Below are positions 25,855-34,320 of a stretch of DNA of 64,000 nt, one piece after another; the stretch's first letter is position 1; each line of letters begins with the position of its first letter. Origin of the DNA: Candidatus Chromulinivorax destructor (lineage in GTDB: Bacteria > Babelota > Babeliae > Babelales > Chromulinivoraceae). A program made the translations under genes and the position numbers. The notes beneath the pieces were generated by a model. That model saw nothing but the letters and a program-made list of their open reading frames with translations, made no database searches and had not been told where the DNA came from. Where the stretch lies: the NCBI RefSeq assembly GCF_003366055.1, contig NZ_CP025544.1, positions 186,001-250,000 of the forward strand. Reading direction: 5' to 3'.

Positions 25855-26961
25855 ATGCTATTTATTAGCAAACGATTTATTCGATATTTTGATTGGGTAA
25901 GCTTTTTACTTGTGCTTGCAATTTCAATCATGGGAATATTATTTGTATACAGCGCAACGTATCGACATTGCGCTGATATTTCTATCTTTTTTAAAAAACA
26001 ATTTTTTGGACTGATCACTGGAATTCTCATCTATTTTTTCTGCAGTCTTCTTGACTATCGCACGGTCTGCAGAGTTGGATTTTTTCTCTACTATTTTTCC
26101 ATTGGCATCCTGATTTTAACCATGATCAAAGGATCCATTGGCATGGGTGCTCAACGATGGATCGACGTCGGGCTGTTCAAATTCCAACCATCAGAACTGA
26201 GTAAGTTATTCTTTCCTATGTTTATAACCTACTATTTTTTAAACGATGACAAAATAACACAACCTCCACAAAAAGCTTTTATCATCCCATTTTTAATTAT
26301 GCTCGTCAGTGCTGTTTTAATTTTAAAACAACCAGACCTTGGAACATGTTTAATCATTCTATTTTCTGGCTTAGTCATGTTCTGGTTTATTGGGTTATCA
26401 CGAAAATTCTTTATAACGGTTGGTATTGTCATGGTCATATCAACACCAATATTATGGGAATGCTTAAAACCGTATCAAAAAAAACGAGTATTAGTTTTTC
26501 TAGGTTATGGTCAAATGCAAAAAGAACGTTATCAAATTGAACAATCTAAAATTGCAGTCGGATCTGGTGGCTTTTTAGGCAAAGGTTATTTGCAAGGAAC
26601 CCAAAACAAATTGTCATTTTTACCTGAAAGTCGTACAGATTTTATTTTTTCGGTCATCTGTGAAGAAATTGGTCTTGCCGGAGCACTGTTTTTAATTTTA
26701 TTATACTTAGCGCTCTTCTTGAGACTTTTTCTCATGATAAACAGTATATCCACCTTCTATCCGCAACTTCTCTGCCTTGGGCTGATCATGCATATCATAT
26801 TTTCTACTATTATTAATATGGGAATGGTGCTTGATCTTTTGCCCGTCGTTGGAATTCCTTTGCCCTTTGTCAGCTATGGCATTACTCATTTATGGATTGG
26901 ATTTGCAAGCTTAGGATGCATTAATAGCATTACCTCACAACGATATGTACATGATCTATAA
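25855..26961 (+). CDS. rodA: SEDS family peptidoglycan polymerase (RodA/FtsW)
   Basis: 368 residues with about ten membrane spans. Family landmarks are GAQRWIDVGLFKFQPSELSK (about residue 97), LKQPDLGTCLI (about 162), FLPESRTDFIFSVICEE (about 255) and LLPVVGIPLPFVSYG (about 330). SEDS proteins polymerise lipid II glycan strands with a class B PBP. The size and sequence favour RodA (elongation) slightly over FtsW, but no mre or pbp genes are adjacent, so the choice is tentative. It implies a peptidoglycan-containing wall. It starts 5 bases after the SDF symporter stop. Confidence 0.88.
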   Translation: MLFISKRFIRYFDWVSFLLVLAISIMGILFVYSATYRHCADISIFFKKQFFGLITGILIYFFCSLLDYRTVCRVGFFLYYFSIGILILTMIKGSIGMGAQRWIDVGLFKFQPSELSKLFFPMFITYYFLNDDKITQPPQKAFIIPFLIMLVSAVLILKQPDLGTCLIILFSGLVMFWFIGLSRKFFITVGIVMVISTPILWECLKPYQKKRVLVFLGYGQMQKERYQIEQSKIAVGSGGFLGKGYLQGTQNKLSFLPESRTDFIFSVICEEIGLAGALFLILLYLALFLRLFLMINSISTFYPQLLCLGLIMHIIFSTIINMGMVLDLLPVVGIPLPFVSYGITHLWIGFASLGCINSITSQRYVHDL

Positions 26962-26994
26962 AATCATTCTATACTTAGCTGGTCATATTGATAT

Positions 26995-28104
26995 ATGTTT
27001 TATACCGAAAGCAACTCTATGAAAAAAATTGTTAATGACATATCAAAGGTAGATCCTCAAGAGTACATTGTCACCTTACAAGATATTAAACATCATATTC
27101 AACAATCACAAATTGAAGCATTTACAGCAATAAATGTTGCATTAAATATGCGAAATTGGATGCTTGGTAAAATCATAACAGAAAAACAGCGTCAATATGC
27201 ATGGGGTTCAAATTTTATAGATTTATTAGCAAAAGATCTTCAAAATATGTTTCCAGGTAATCAAGGATTTTCTAAAACAAATCTTTTTAGAATGAAAGCA
27301 TTTTATGCAATGTACAATAGTTCCACAGCTGTGGAACTATTAGAAAAATCACCGATACTCACCATCCCATGGGGACATAATGCTATTATTTTAATAAAAA
27401 TAAAAAATGAGAATGAAGCTTTATGGTATGCTCAACAATCAAAAGAGCATGGATGGAGTCGTAGCGCACTTGAGGACCACATCAAAAAAGATCTTTATAA
27501 TCGCCAAGGCAAAGCTATAAATAACTTCAATCAAACACTTACACAATCTCATGCTCTTATAACACAACAAGCTTTTAAAGATCCGTATATTTTTGATTTT
27601 TTAACACTTGAAGATAATCATATTGAACAAGATCTTGAACGTGGCTTAATTGGCCACGTAGAAAAACTTTTACTTGAACTTGGTAAAGGGTTTGCTTTAG
27701 TTGCACGACAATACCATTTAGAAGTCGATGGCGATGATTATTATATCGACCTTCTTTTTTATCATACAAAATTAAAATGCTACATCGTTGTCGAGCTGAA
27801 AGCGCGAGCTTTTAATCCACGTGATGTTGGACAACTTAATTTTTATCTTTCTGCTGTCGATGCTTTAGTCCGCGATAAAGATGATAATCCAACCATTGGT
27901 CTGCTGCTATGCAAATCAAAAAAGAATTTCACGGCTGAATATGCACTTTCCGGTATTAATAAACCTATTGGCGTTGCAGAATATGCAACAGAAATTATGA
28001 AAAAACTTGAACAAGAATTTGAAAACAAACTTCCTACTATTGCCCAGATAGAAGCTGAATTAGAAAAAATAGAAGCTTTAGATATATTAAAAAATAAAAA
28101 TTGA
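26995..28104 (+). CDS. DUF1016/YhcG-type PD-(D/E)XK nuclease
   Basis: 369 residues with the two-domain layout of the YhcG family: an N-terminal helical DUF1016_N part (residues 20-180) and a C-terminal PD-(D/E)XK nuclease core, DDYYIDLLFYH...YIVVELKARAF (about residues 243-270), where the D and E-x-K residues are visible. Such proteins are suspected to process recombination intermediates or act in defence and are often mobile. Here it sits inside a housekeeping run directly before ruvB (8-base gap). The start may be the ATG at 26995 or the one at 27019. Confidence 0.85.
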   Translation: MFYTESNSMKKIVNDISKVDPQEYIVTLQDIKHHIQQSQIEAFTAINVALNMRNWMLGKIITEKQRQYAWGSNFIDLLAKDLQNMFPGNQGFSKTNLFRMKAFYAMYNSSTAVELLEKSPILTIPWGHNAIILIKIKNENEALWYAQQSKEHGWSRSALEDHIKKDLYNRQGKAINNFNQTLTQSHALITQQAFKDPYIFDFLTLEDNHIEQDLERGLIGHVEKLLLELGKGFALVARQYHLEVDGDDYYIDLLFYHTKLKCYIVVELKARAFNPRDVGQLNFYLSAVDALVRDKDDNPTIGLLLCKSKKNFTAEYALSGINKPIGVAEYATEIMKKLEQEFENKLPTIAQIEAELEKIEALDILKNKN

Positions 28105-28112
28105 GCACACAC

Positions 28113-29159
28113 ATGGATAATAAATTTCCTCACAACTCGACAACCCCAATTAATTTGGTCATGCAAGATTCAAGCGATGAAAAACAGTATGAATTTATAC
28201 CTTCCTCATTTGATGACTACATCGGCCAAGATAAACTCAAAGAAAAGCTGAAAGTCTACACCACTGCATGTAAAATGCGAAATGATCCCTTAGATCATAT
28301 GTTGCTTTTTGGACCTCCTGGACTTGGTAAAACAACTTTATGCCAGATCATGGCGCAAGTTATGCAAGTAGATATTAAAATTTGCAGTGGTCCCATGCTT
28401 GAACGTACTGGTGACTTAGTTGCAATTTTGTCTAACCTTGATCCCCATGACATTTTGTTTATTGACGAAATTCATAGAACGCCAAGCAACATTGAAGAAG
28501 TTTTGTACTCAGCAATGGAACAGTTTAAAATTGATGTAATTATTGGCCAAGGAGCTGGTGCAAAAACCGTTACCCTGCCCTTGCAGCCATTTACTTTAAT
28601 TGGCGCAACCACCAAAGTTGGGTCTATTTCTGCACCACTACGCAGCCGATTTGGTATTATTGAACATATTGATTTTTATTCCATGGAAGAACTCACGCAA
28701 CTTATTTTACAAAATGCACAGTTCTTGCAAGTGACGATCGATCTTGCAGCTGCACAACTTATTGCAAAATGTTCACGAGGCACTCCTCGTGTTGCAAAAA
28801 AACTACTTCGCAGAATCAGAGACTTTGCCCAAGTAACCAATGATAATAAAGCTTCTATTGATCTTGTAGAAAAAGCAATGCAAGCACTTGGTATTGACAG
28901 TGATGGGCTGACAGCAATGGATAACTTGCTTTTAAGTAAAATTATTATGCATCACAATGGTACCGTTGGACTTGATACCCTAGCATCATTACTTGGTGAA
29001 GATAAAGAAACGATAGAAACCGTGTATGAACCGTATTTAATTCGACAAGGCTTCTTAGAAAAAACGCCAAAGGGTCGACAAATTCCGTACAAAAAGATAC
29101 CCTATTTAAAGAAGAAGTATATAGGTCAAGAGGATCTTTTTTCCATGCAGGAGCAATAA
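28113..29159 (+). CDS. ruvB: Holliday junction branch-migration ATPase RuvB
   Basis: 348 residues. AAA+ motor that drives Holliday junctions through RuvA. Walker A GPPGLGKTTL (about residue 67), Walker B LFIDEIHR (about 117), sensor 1 GATTKVGSISAPLRSRFG (about 170) and the C-terminal winged helix (PYLIRQGFLEKTPKGRQIP) are all present. The sequence FIGQ-type opening reads YIGQDKLKEKL. ruvA and ruvC are not in the window. It follows the nuclease with 8 bases between and precedes yebC by 2 bases. The ATG at 28113 is preferred over a TTG that overlaps the previous stop. Confidence 0.95.
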   Translation: MDNKFPHNSTTPINLVMQDSSDEKQYEFIPSSFDDYIGQDKLKEKLKVYTTACKMRNDPLDHMLLFGPPGLGKTTLCQIMAQVMQVDIKICSGPMLERTGDLVAILSNLDPHDILFIDEIHRTPSNIEEVLYSAMEQFKIDVIIGQGAGAKTVTLPLQPFTLIGATTKVGSISAPLRSRFGIIEHIDFYSMEELTQLILQNAQFLQVTIDLAAAQLIAKCSRGTPRVAKKLLRRIRDFAQVTNDNKASIDLVEKAMQALGIDSDGLTAMDNLLLSKIIMHHNGTVGLDTLASLLGEDKETIETVYEPYLIRQGFLEKTPKGRQIPYKKIPYLKKKYIGQEDLFSMQEQ

Positions 29160-29161
29160 CA

Positions 29162-29875
29162 ATGGCTGGTCATTCAAAATGGGCAAATATTAAACATAAA
29201 AAAGCTAAAGAAGATGCTAAACGTGGCCAAACGTTTACCAAAATTATTAAAGAAATCACCGTATGTGCTAAAGCTGGTGGCATTCCTGAAAACAACCCGC
29301 AATTGCGTCAATTAATAGAAAAAGCTAAAGAAGCAAACATGCCTGCGGAAAACATTATCCGTGCTGTTAAAAAAGGAACAGGCGAACTTCCGGGCGTCAA
29401 CTATGAAGCTATCACCTACGAAGGTTATGGACCTGGTGGAACAGCATTAATTATCGAAGCTTTAACTGATAATAAAAATCGTACAGTTGCTGACTTACGC
29501 CATATTTTTGGACGTCATAACGGGAACTTGGCAGAAACTGGTTCAGTTAACTGGATGTTTGAAAAATTAGGAGTTATTCGCGGGAATGCTCAAGGCAAAA
29601 AAGAAGATGAAATCTTTGAAGCATTACTTGATTTTGATGTACAAGATCTTCAAATTGAAGATAATTTTGTTACGATTACAACATCAATGCAATCGATTCA
29701 GCAAGTAACTGAAGCCGTAAAAAATCTTGGCATTAAAGTTGAACATTCTGAACTTGAATGGGTTGCTAAAAATAACTTAGAAGTAACTGAAGAAATTGAA
29801 GAAAAAGCGTTTGCTCTTTTTGAAGCGTTAGAAGATAACGACGACGTTCAAAACGTTTACTCAAATTTAAATTAA
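29162..29875 (+). CDS. yebC: YebC/PmpR family translation or transcription regulator
   Basis: 237 residues, the family standard. Starts MAGHSKWANIKHKKAKEDAKRG and contains YEGYGPGGTALIIEALTDN and the RHIFGRHNGNLAETGSVNWMF region, all hallmarks. YebC proteins have been reported both as DNA-binding regulators and as factors that help ribosomes through difficult motifs. Linkage to ruv genes is common in bacteria and is seen here (2-base gap after ruvB). Confidence 0.93.
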   Translation: MAGHSKWANIKHKKAKEDAKRGQTFTKIIKEITVCAKAGGIPENNPQLRQLIEKAKEANMPAENIIRAVKKGTGELPGVNYEAITYEGYGPGGTALIIEALTDNKNRTVADLRHIFGRHNGNLAETGSVNWMFEKLGVIRGNAQGKKEDEIFEALLDFDVQDLQIEDNFVTITTSMQSIQQVTEAVKNLGIKVEHSELEWVAKNNLEVTEEIEEKAFALFEALEDNDDVQNVYSNLN

Positions 29876-30058
29876 TAAAAAATAAAAAATACAGCCTACA
29901 GAGTAGCTATCACTTGATCTGCAAAAATGTTGAAGTACAAGCAACAACATAGTAAAAAGCGAATAAAAAATCGCACATGCACAAGTGATGCTCAATTCCA
30001 ATTTTATTTTTGGATACAACGTAAGGCTTATTACAATGTTATGACAAGGAAAAAATAT

Positions 30059-30979
30059 ATGGTTTTAAGCATGACCGGTTTTGCAACATCAACGGCAGAA
30101 ATAGCGCTAGCAAACAATAGCAAAATGATCCTGTCGCTGAGTATTAAATCATTAAACTCTCGTTTTTTTGAAATGACCTGTAAATTGCCTTCTATTTTAT
30201 CTAATCTAGAAATACCAATTCAAAGAGTTTTACAAAAACAGTTACACCGTGGTCATATTTTTCTTCATATAAAAATAACAAACCAAGAAGCTTTGCAAGA
30301 ATCAGTAACTCCATCAATTCATACTATTCAAAATTATTTAGATGCAATCGAAATAATTCAGAAAAAGTTTGATCTTCATGATAAAGTTACGTTATCTCAA
30401 ATTTTGCAATTACCAAATGCATTGCAAAATGAAGAGGTTGAGCTCAATGAAGAAGTTGAAGCTGCAATTGTCAAGGCTGCGTACGATCTTTCAGTTCAGT
30501 TAATTCAAGCTCAACAAAAAGAAGGCGCTCTTCTTGCTCATGATATTAAGCAACAATTAACGAGCATGCAAAGTAAGATTGAAAAAATTCAAACACTTTC
30601 TATGCAGTTTATTAAAGAAAAAAAAGAAGCGCTTACTCATGTTATGAGCTTACTCTTAGCATTTCCTGCAGAACAGGAACAAAAAAGCCAAGAGCAATGT
30701 TTGCTTGAAGCAAAAAAGTCGACGCTGTTATATGAAATTGAAAAAATAGATATTAATGAAGAAACGGTCCGATTTAATTCTCATTTGATCAATCTTGCAT
30801 CACAATTTGAAACAACTGAAACAGCAAAAGGTAAAAAAATCGATTTTATTATTCAAGAATTAAATCGAGAAATTAATACCATTGCTGCAAAATGCTCCCA
30901 AATCACCATCAGTAGTCTTGCAATCGACATTAAATCTGAATTAGAAAAAGCGCGTGAACAAGGACAAAATATAATTTAA
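30059..30979 (+). CDS. yicC: YicC family endoribonuclease
   Basis: 306 residues. The N-terminal MTGFA...IKSLNSRFFEMTCKLP and the C-terminal KKIDFIIQELNREINTIAAKCSQ...LEKAREQGQNII are the two conserved blocks of YicC, a family linked to RNA cleavage and stationary-phase survival. The reading frame extends 44 codons upstream, but AAGGA at 8 bases before the ATG at 30059 and the position of the MTGF motif fix this start. It closes the co-directional run that begins at 24683 and ends at a strong terminator. Confidence 0.9.
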   Translation: MVLSMTGFATSTAEIALANNSKMILSLSIKSLNSRFFEMTCKLPSILSNLEIPIQRVLQKQLHRGHIFLHIKITNQEALQESVTPSIHTIQNYLDAIEIIQKKFDLHDKVTLSQILQLPNALQNEEVELNEEVEAAIVKAAYDLSVQLIQAQQKEGALLAHDIKQQLTSMQSKIEKIQTLSMQFIKEKKEALTHVMSLLLAFPAEQEQKSQEQCLLEAKKSTLLYEIEKIDINEETVRFNSHLINLASQFETTETAKGKKIDFIIQELNREINTIAAKCSQITISSLAIDIKSELEKAREQGQNII

Positions 30980-31000
30980 ATTTTGTTAATATAAACAATA

Positions 31001-31036
31001 AAAAAGACTTTCTTGTTATGAGAAAGTCTTTTTTTT
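31001..31036 (+). terminator. Terminator of the ruvB-yebC-yicC run
   Basis: AAAAAGACTTTCT / AGAAAGTCTTTTT arms with a 7-base loop and a T-run, 21 bases after the yicC stop. A second, smaller palindrome around TGTCCGGACA (31050-31069) follows, upstream of the beta-helix gene. Confidence 0.8.
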
Positions 31037-31202
31037 GCTTAAAAAAAGTAGTACTGTCCGGACAATACTGTGTAAACCACTTTTTAAAATTTGATATTAC
31101 ACACAACCTTTAATTCAGGTTGTTTTTATACTGTTGCAAAATAACAAGCTTTTTTATAGAGTAATGACATTGTCTATTTCATCACTAAAAAAAGAGTGCG
31201 TT

Positions 31203-33443
31203 ATGAAAAAAATTTTAACTTTATTACTACTTATAAGCTTGCCTGTCTATGCACGAGAAGAGCATGAAAATTCTTTAGATTTTTTAGATGAAACTAACTC
31301 AGATCTTTCAAATGAATATCGTGTTACTCAAGTTGCATCAACAAAACAAATTCCTTTGGTTAATTTTTCTAAACCATTAGTATTTAATCCAAATAACACA
31401 CCAAGTCCGGCGCAACCAGCTCAAATTACTGATATCAAAAATTTACTTGTATACATTACAGGAACACATGAAAATGGTCCTTTTGGTTCAAGTAAAAATG
31501 CAATAACTCAGATTAATGCAATTAATAATAATAATATTGGTTTTGTTAACGTTATGAATTTAATTAATTTGCAAAATCTTATTGCAAATCAAATTAACAA
31601 TAACCAAGGTAATGGCCCAAACACTATTAATCAAAACGCAGTTATTCAAAATAGCTTAGTACAAGGTGCTGCTCAACAAAGTGCTTCAACGCAAAGTGCT
31701 TCAGCTCAAGGAGGTGTTACAGGAACTAGCGCAATACAATTATCAATTAATCCAATTAATAGACCAAGTAATAATCAAATTACGAATCAAAATAACAATC
31801 AAAATAATGGTCAAAATAATTCGACAAACATAGCTCAAGTAACAAATCAAATTGGTAACAATTTTGCAAATTTAGCACCAAACCAAATTATTCATCAGAT
31901 GGCAAGTCAATCTGCAAATTTTAACCAAATAGTAAGCCCAACACCGCAACAACTAGCGGCACAATTAATAAGCCAAACAAATGCTATAAGTGCTGCTGGA
32001 ATTGCATCAAGCGCTTTGAATGGAAATAATTTTGGTGGTTTAATGAATACAAATTCATTAAACCAAATTTCATCACCACAAGCATCGATGGCAAGTAGTA
32101 CTCAAGCACTGACTCAATCTGGAAATAATTCTACTCAAACGCCAGCTCAATCTGTAACTCATTTTACACAAACTTCCTCTGTAACTAATCCAAATCCATT
32201 TATTACTCTTAACAATCCAGTTTTAACACCAAAATCAGTTGTATGGAATAGCCCATTAATTATCAATGAATCAAATCATTTTTTTGATACCCAAAGCGTG
32301 GTAAAATTTGAAGAAAATGTTGTTTTCAACCCAGGTTCTACCTATACTTTTCCAGCTGATTACGTTAATTACCCTGCAGCTATTATTATTGGAAAAAGTA
32401 ATATTACCATCGACCTGAATGGTTTCAATCTATCTCTTGACCCTAAGTCAGCATCAAACTTTGCAGTAAATCGACCTATTCATGGCATTTCGATTATGCC
32501 TGGAGTTCAAAACATAAAAATTATATCTTCAACAGAAAAAGGCCAAACCGGTACCATCAGCAATTTTTCTGGGTATGGAATCTATGGCAATGGTTTTAGT
32601 ACACAATTTAATGCTGCCACTGCACAAACAACCTATAATATTCATGAAAGTCTTATACAAAACATATTTATAGAAAATATTTTAATCTACGGTAATCTTG
32701 GTGGTATATCACTAACAAACGTATTACAAATTATTATCAATTTCGTTGCAGTCAGCTACAGCTTTGGTAATCAAGATGTTTACGGCATTGTATTTAATAA
32801 AGTTTTTAATGGAGCTATTACCAATTCTAAAATTAACCAAAATTATTCTAACAAAGATGTTTTTGGTATTGCATTTATTGATACAATTAGTACGAGCATT
32901 ACCAACTCTCTAATTGATAACAATCGATCCGTCCTTCAAAATGTAACTGGAGTTTTAATAAGATCATCTACTTTATCTTTATCTCGTAATAATAAAGTAG
33001 ATAGTTGTAATATAGTTGGTAATACTTGTGCGAATGTTACAGGTATGCAAGTTATAGGAATTAATATTATAGGGACTGTTAATAACACTATCGGAAACTG
33101 CACCGTTGCGACAAATTTTTATGGTCCATCATTAAATCCACCTGCAACATCTGCAGAAACATATGGTATTAAACTTGATGGGACATTTCAAAATTCTATT
33201 GCTGATAATACCGTTGCATACCATGGGACCTGTGGAATTATTGACACGGCAACATTATCAAGCTCACTATTCATTCGAAATGTTGCTATTATGAATGAAA
33301 TAAATTATTCTGCACAAGTTCAAGATGGAGTTACCGTTGGAGGGATTCCTCTTCCAACAACAATTGTCTATCCTGGTAATTTAACTGCTTACACTGGTAG
33401 TGGACCTCTGTGGCAAAATATTGATGTTCGCTTAACTCCTTAA
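31203..33443 (+). CDS. Secreted Asn/Gln-rich protein with right-handed beta-helix domain
   Basis: 746 residues. Signal peptide MKKILTLLLLISLPVYA; a low-complexity stretch from about residue 90 to 330 dominated by Asn, Gln, Ser and Ala (for example NQITNQNNNQNNGQNNS). About residues 385-700 resemble a right-handed parallel beta-helix: recurring N-x-I-x-x-N and IxNSxI ladders such as ITNSKINQNYSNKDVFGIAF and CNIVGNTCANVTGMQVIGI, starting with IDLNGFNLSL, typical of pectate-lyase-like folds. Such domains bind or cut polysaccharides or form surface adhesins; no catalytic set is evident. The start has AAAGAGTG upstream and gives the signal peptide; the longer frame is rejected. Confidence 0.75.
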   Translation: MKKILTLLLLISLPVYAREEHENSLDFLDETNSDLSNEYRVTQVASTKQIPLVNFSKPLVFNPNNTPSPAQPAQITDIKNLLVYITGTHENGPFGSSKNAITQINAINNNNIGFVNVMNLINLQNLIANQINNNQGNGPNTINQNAVIQNSLVQGAAQQSASTQSASAQGGVTGTSAIQLSINPINRPSNNQITNQNNNQNNGQNNSTNIAQVTNQIGNNFANLAPNQIIHQMASQSANFNQIVSPTPQQLAAQLISQTNAISAAGIASSALNGNNFGGLMNTNSLNQISSPQASMASSTQALTQSGNNSTQTPAQSVTHFTQTSSVTNPNPFITLNNPVLTPKSVVWNSPLIINESNHFFDTQSVVKFEENVVFNPGSTYTFPADYVNYPAAIIIGKSNITIDLNGFNLSLDPKSASNFAVNRPIHGISIMPGVQNIKIISSTEKGQTGTISNFSGYGIYGNGFSTQFNAATAQTTYNIHESLIQNIFIENILIYGNLGGISLTNVLQIIINFVAVSYSFGNQDVYGIVFNKVFNGAITNSKINQNYSNKDVFGIAFIDTISTSITNSLIDNNRSVLQNVTGVLIRSSTLSLSRNNKVDSCNIVGNTCANVTGMQVIGINIIGTVNNTIGNCTVATNFYGPSLNPPATSAETYGIKLDGTFQNSIADNTVAYHGTCGIIDTATLSSSLFIRNVAIMNEINYSAQVQDGVTVGGIPLPTTIVYPGNLTAYTGSGPLWQNIDVRLTP

Positions 33444-33483
33444 TCAATTAATTGCAATTAAAATAACTATTTTGCTACCATAA

Positions 33484-33514
33484 TAAGCAGATACGTAAAG
33501 GTACGTATCTGCTT
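33484..33514 (+). terminator. Terminator after the beta-helix gene
   Basis: TAAGCAGATACGTA / TACGTATCTGCTTA with a 4-base loop, followed by TTTATT, 40 bases after the stop and 20 bases before the next ATG. Confidence 0.65.
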
Positions 33515-33533
33515 ATTTATTGAAAGATATATC

Positions 33534-34223
33534 ATGCACAAAAAAATTTTCTATTTGTTTTGTATCCTGACCTGTTTATCTTACACCTTCGTGTATTCAA
33601 CAACACAAGTCACTTCAAATTTTACAAACAGCACCAATATTCCTGTTATATTTTTAAGCTATAGCGATACTCATGAGCAAGCAACCGAAAGAAAGATAGT
33701 AGAACCAAATCAAACAATAACAACTCATGTAACAGCTACATCAACCGTGCGATATGAAATTCAACCAGCTATACGACCACAAAAAATCAGTATGGGTACG
33801 GGTTCAAAAAATATTGTTTATAATCAAAAAACAGCTCAATTTGGACTACAAGCAGCAAGCCTCTCTCGTAAAAATAAAATTGATCCTTATCTTGCTGATA
33901 CCTCAGTCATGCAACTTACGAACACAACTCCTTTTCCTATTACGATTTCTGTCGTTATCAAAGATGCTGGTCAAGTCACACCAACACTGGTTCCTGATGC
34001 TATTAAAAAAACTATGCTGACGCCTGATGCAATACCAGCACAAGCTTTGAATCAAACTCGCCTACCAGTTGGCGCATCCTACTCAACTGATGATCCAATA
34101 ACTGGGGTTTTAGTATCGTGCGGTCTAAAAAAATATGTATCACAAGATATTCCATTAGCTCGTGTAAAAAATAAATATACTATTGTTCATGAATCTGGAA
34201 AATTAAAAACTGTTGCTGGATAA
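33534..34223 (+). CDS. Secreted protein, function unknown
   Basis: 229 residues with a signal peptide (residues 4-21). The mature part is Thr/Ser/Val-rich, probably all beta, with two short regions of the same style: NFTNSTNIPVIFLSY near the start and LTNTTPFPITISVVI near residue 130, possibly two copies of one beta domain. The N-x-T-x-x-P-x-I motif is shared with the exported proteins at 198-641 and 53476-54366. Only one cysteine pair at most could form. No family recognised. Confidence 0.6.
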   Translation: MHKKIFYLFCILTCLSYTFVYSTTQVTSNFTNSTNIPVIFLSYSDTHEQATERKIVEPNQTITTHVTATSTVRYEIQPAIRPQKISMGTGSKNIVYNQKTAQFGLQAASLSRKNKIDPYLADTSVMQLTNTTPFPITISVVIKDAGQVTPTLVPDAIKKTMLTPDAIPAQALNQTRLPVGASYSTDDPITGVLVSCGLKKYVSQDIPLARVKNKYTIVHESGKLKTVAG

Positions 34224-34320
34224 CCATCACTTACATAAGCTTGCATGACAGATCTTACTTTTTCTTTAATTTGGCGTAAACTTATACTATATCTACAAAT
34301 TCCTTACTTTTGCTAAATCC

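Noticed and set aside
26995-28104. Restriction-modification or defence island around the DUF1016 nuclease
   Set aside because: No methylase, specificity subunit or other defence gene is nearby; neighbours are housekeeping genes.
31203-33443. Prophage tail-spike interpretation of the beta-helix protein
   Set aside because: No phage genes nearby and it has a signal peptide, which tail proteins lack.
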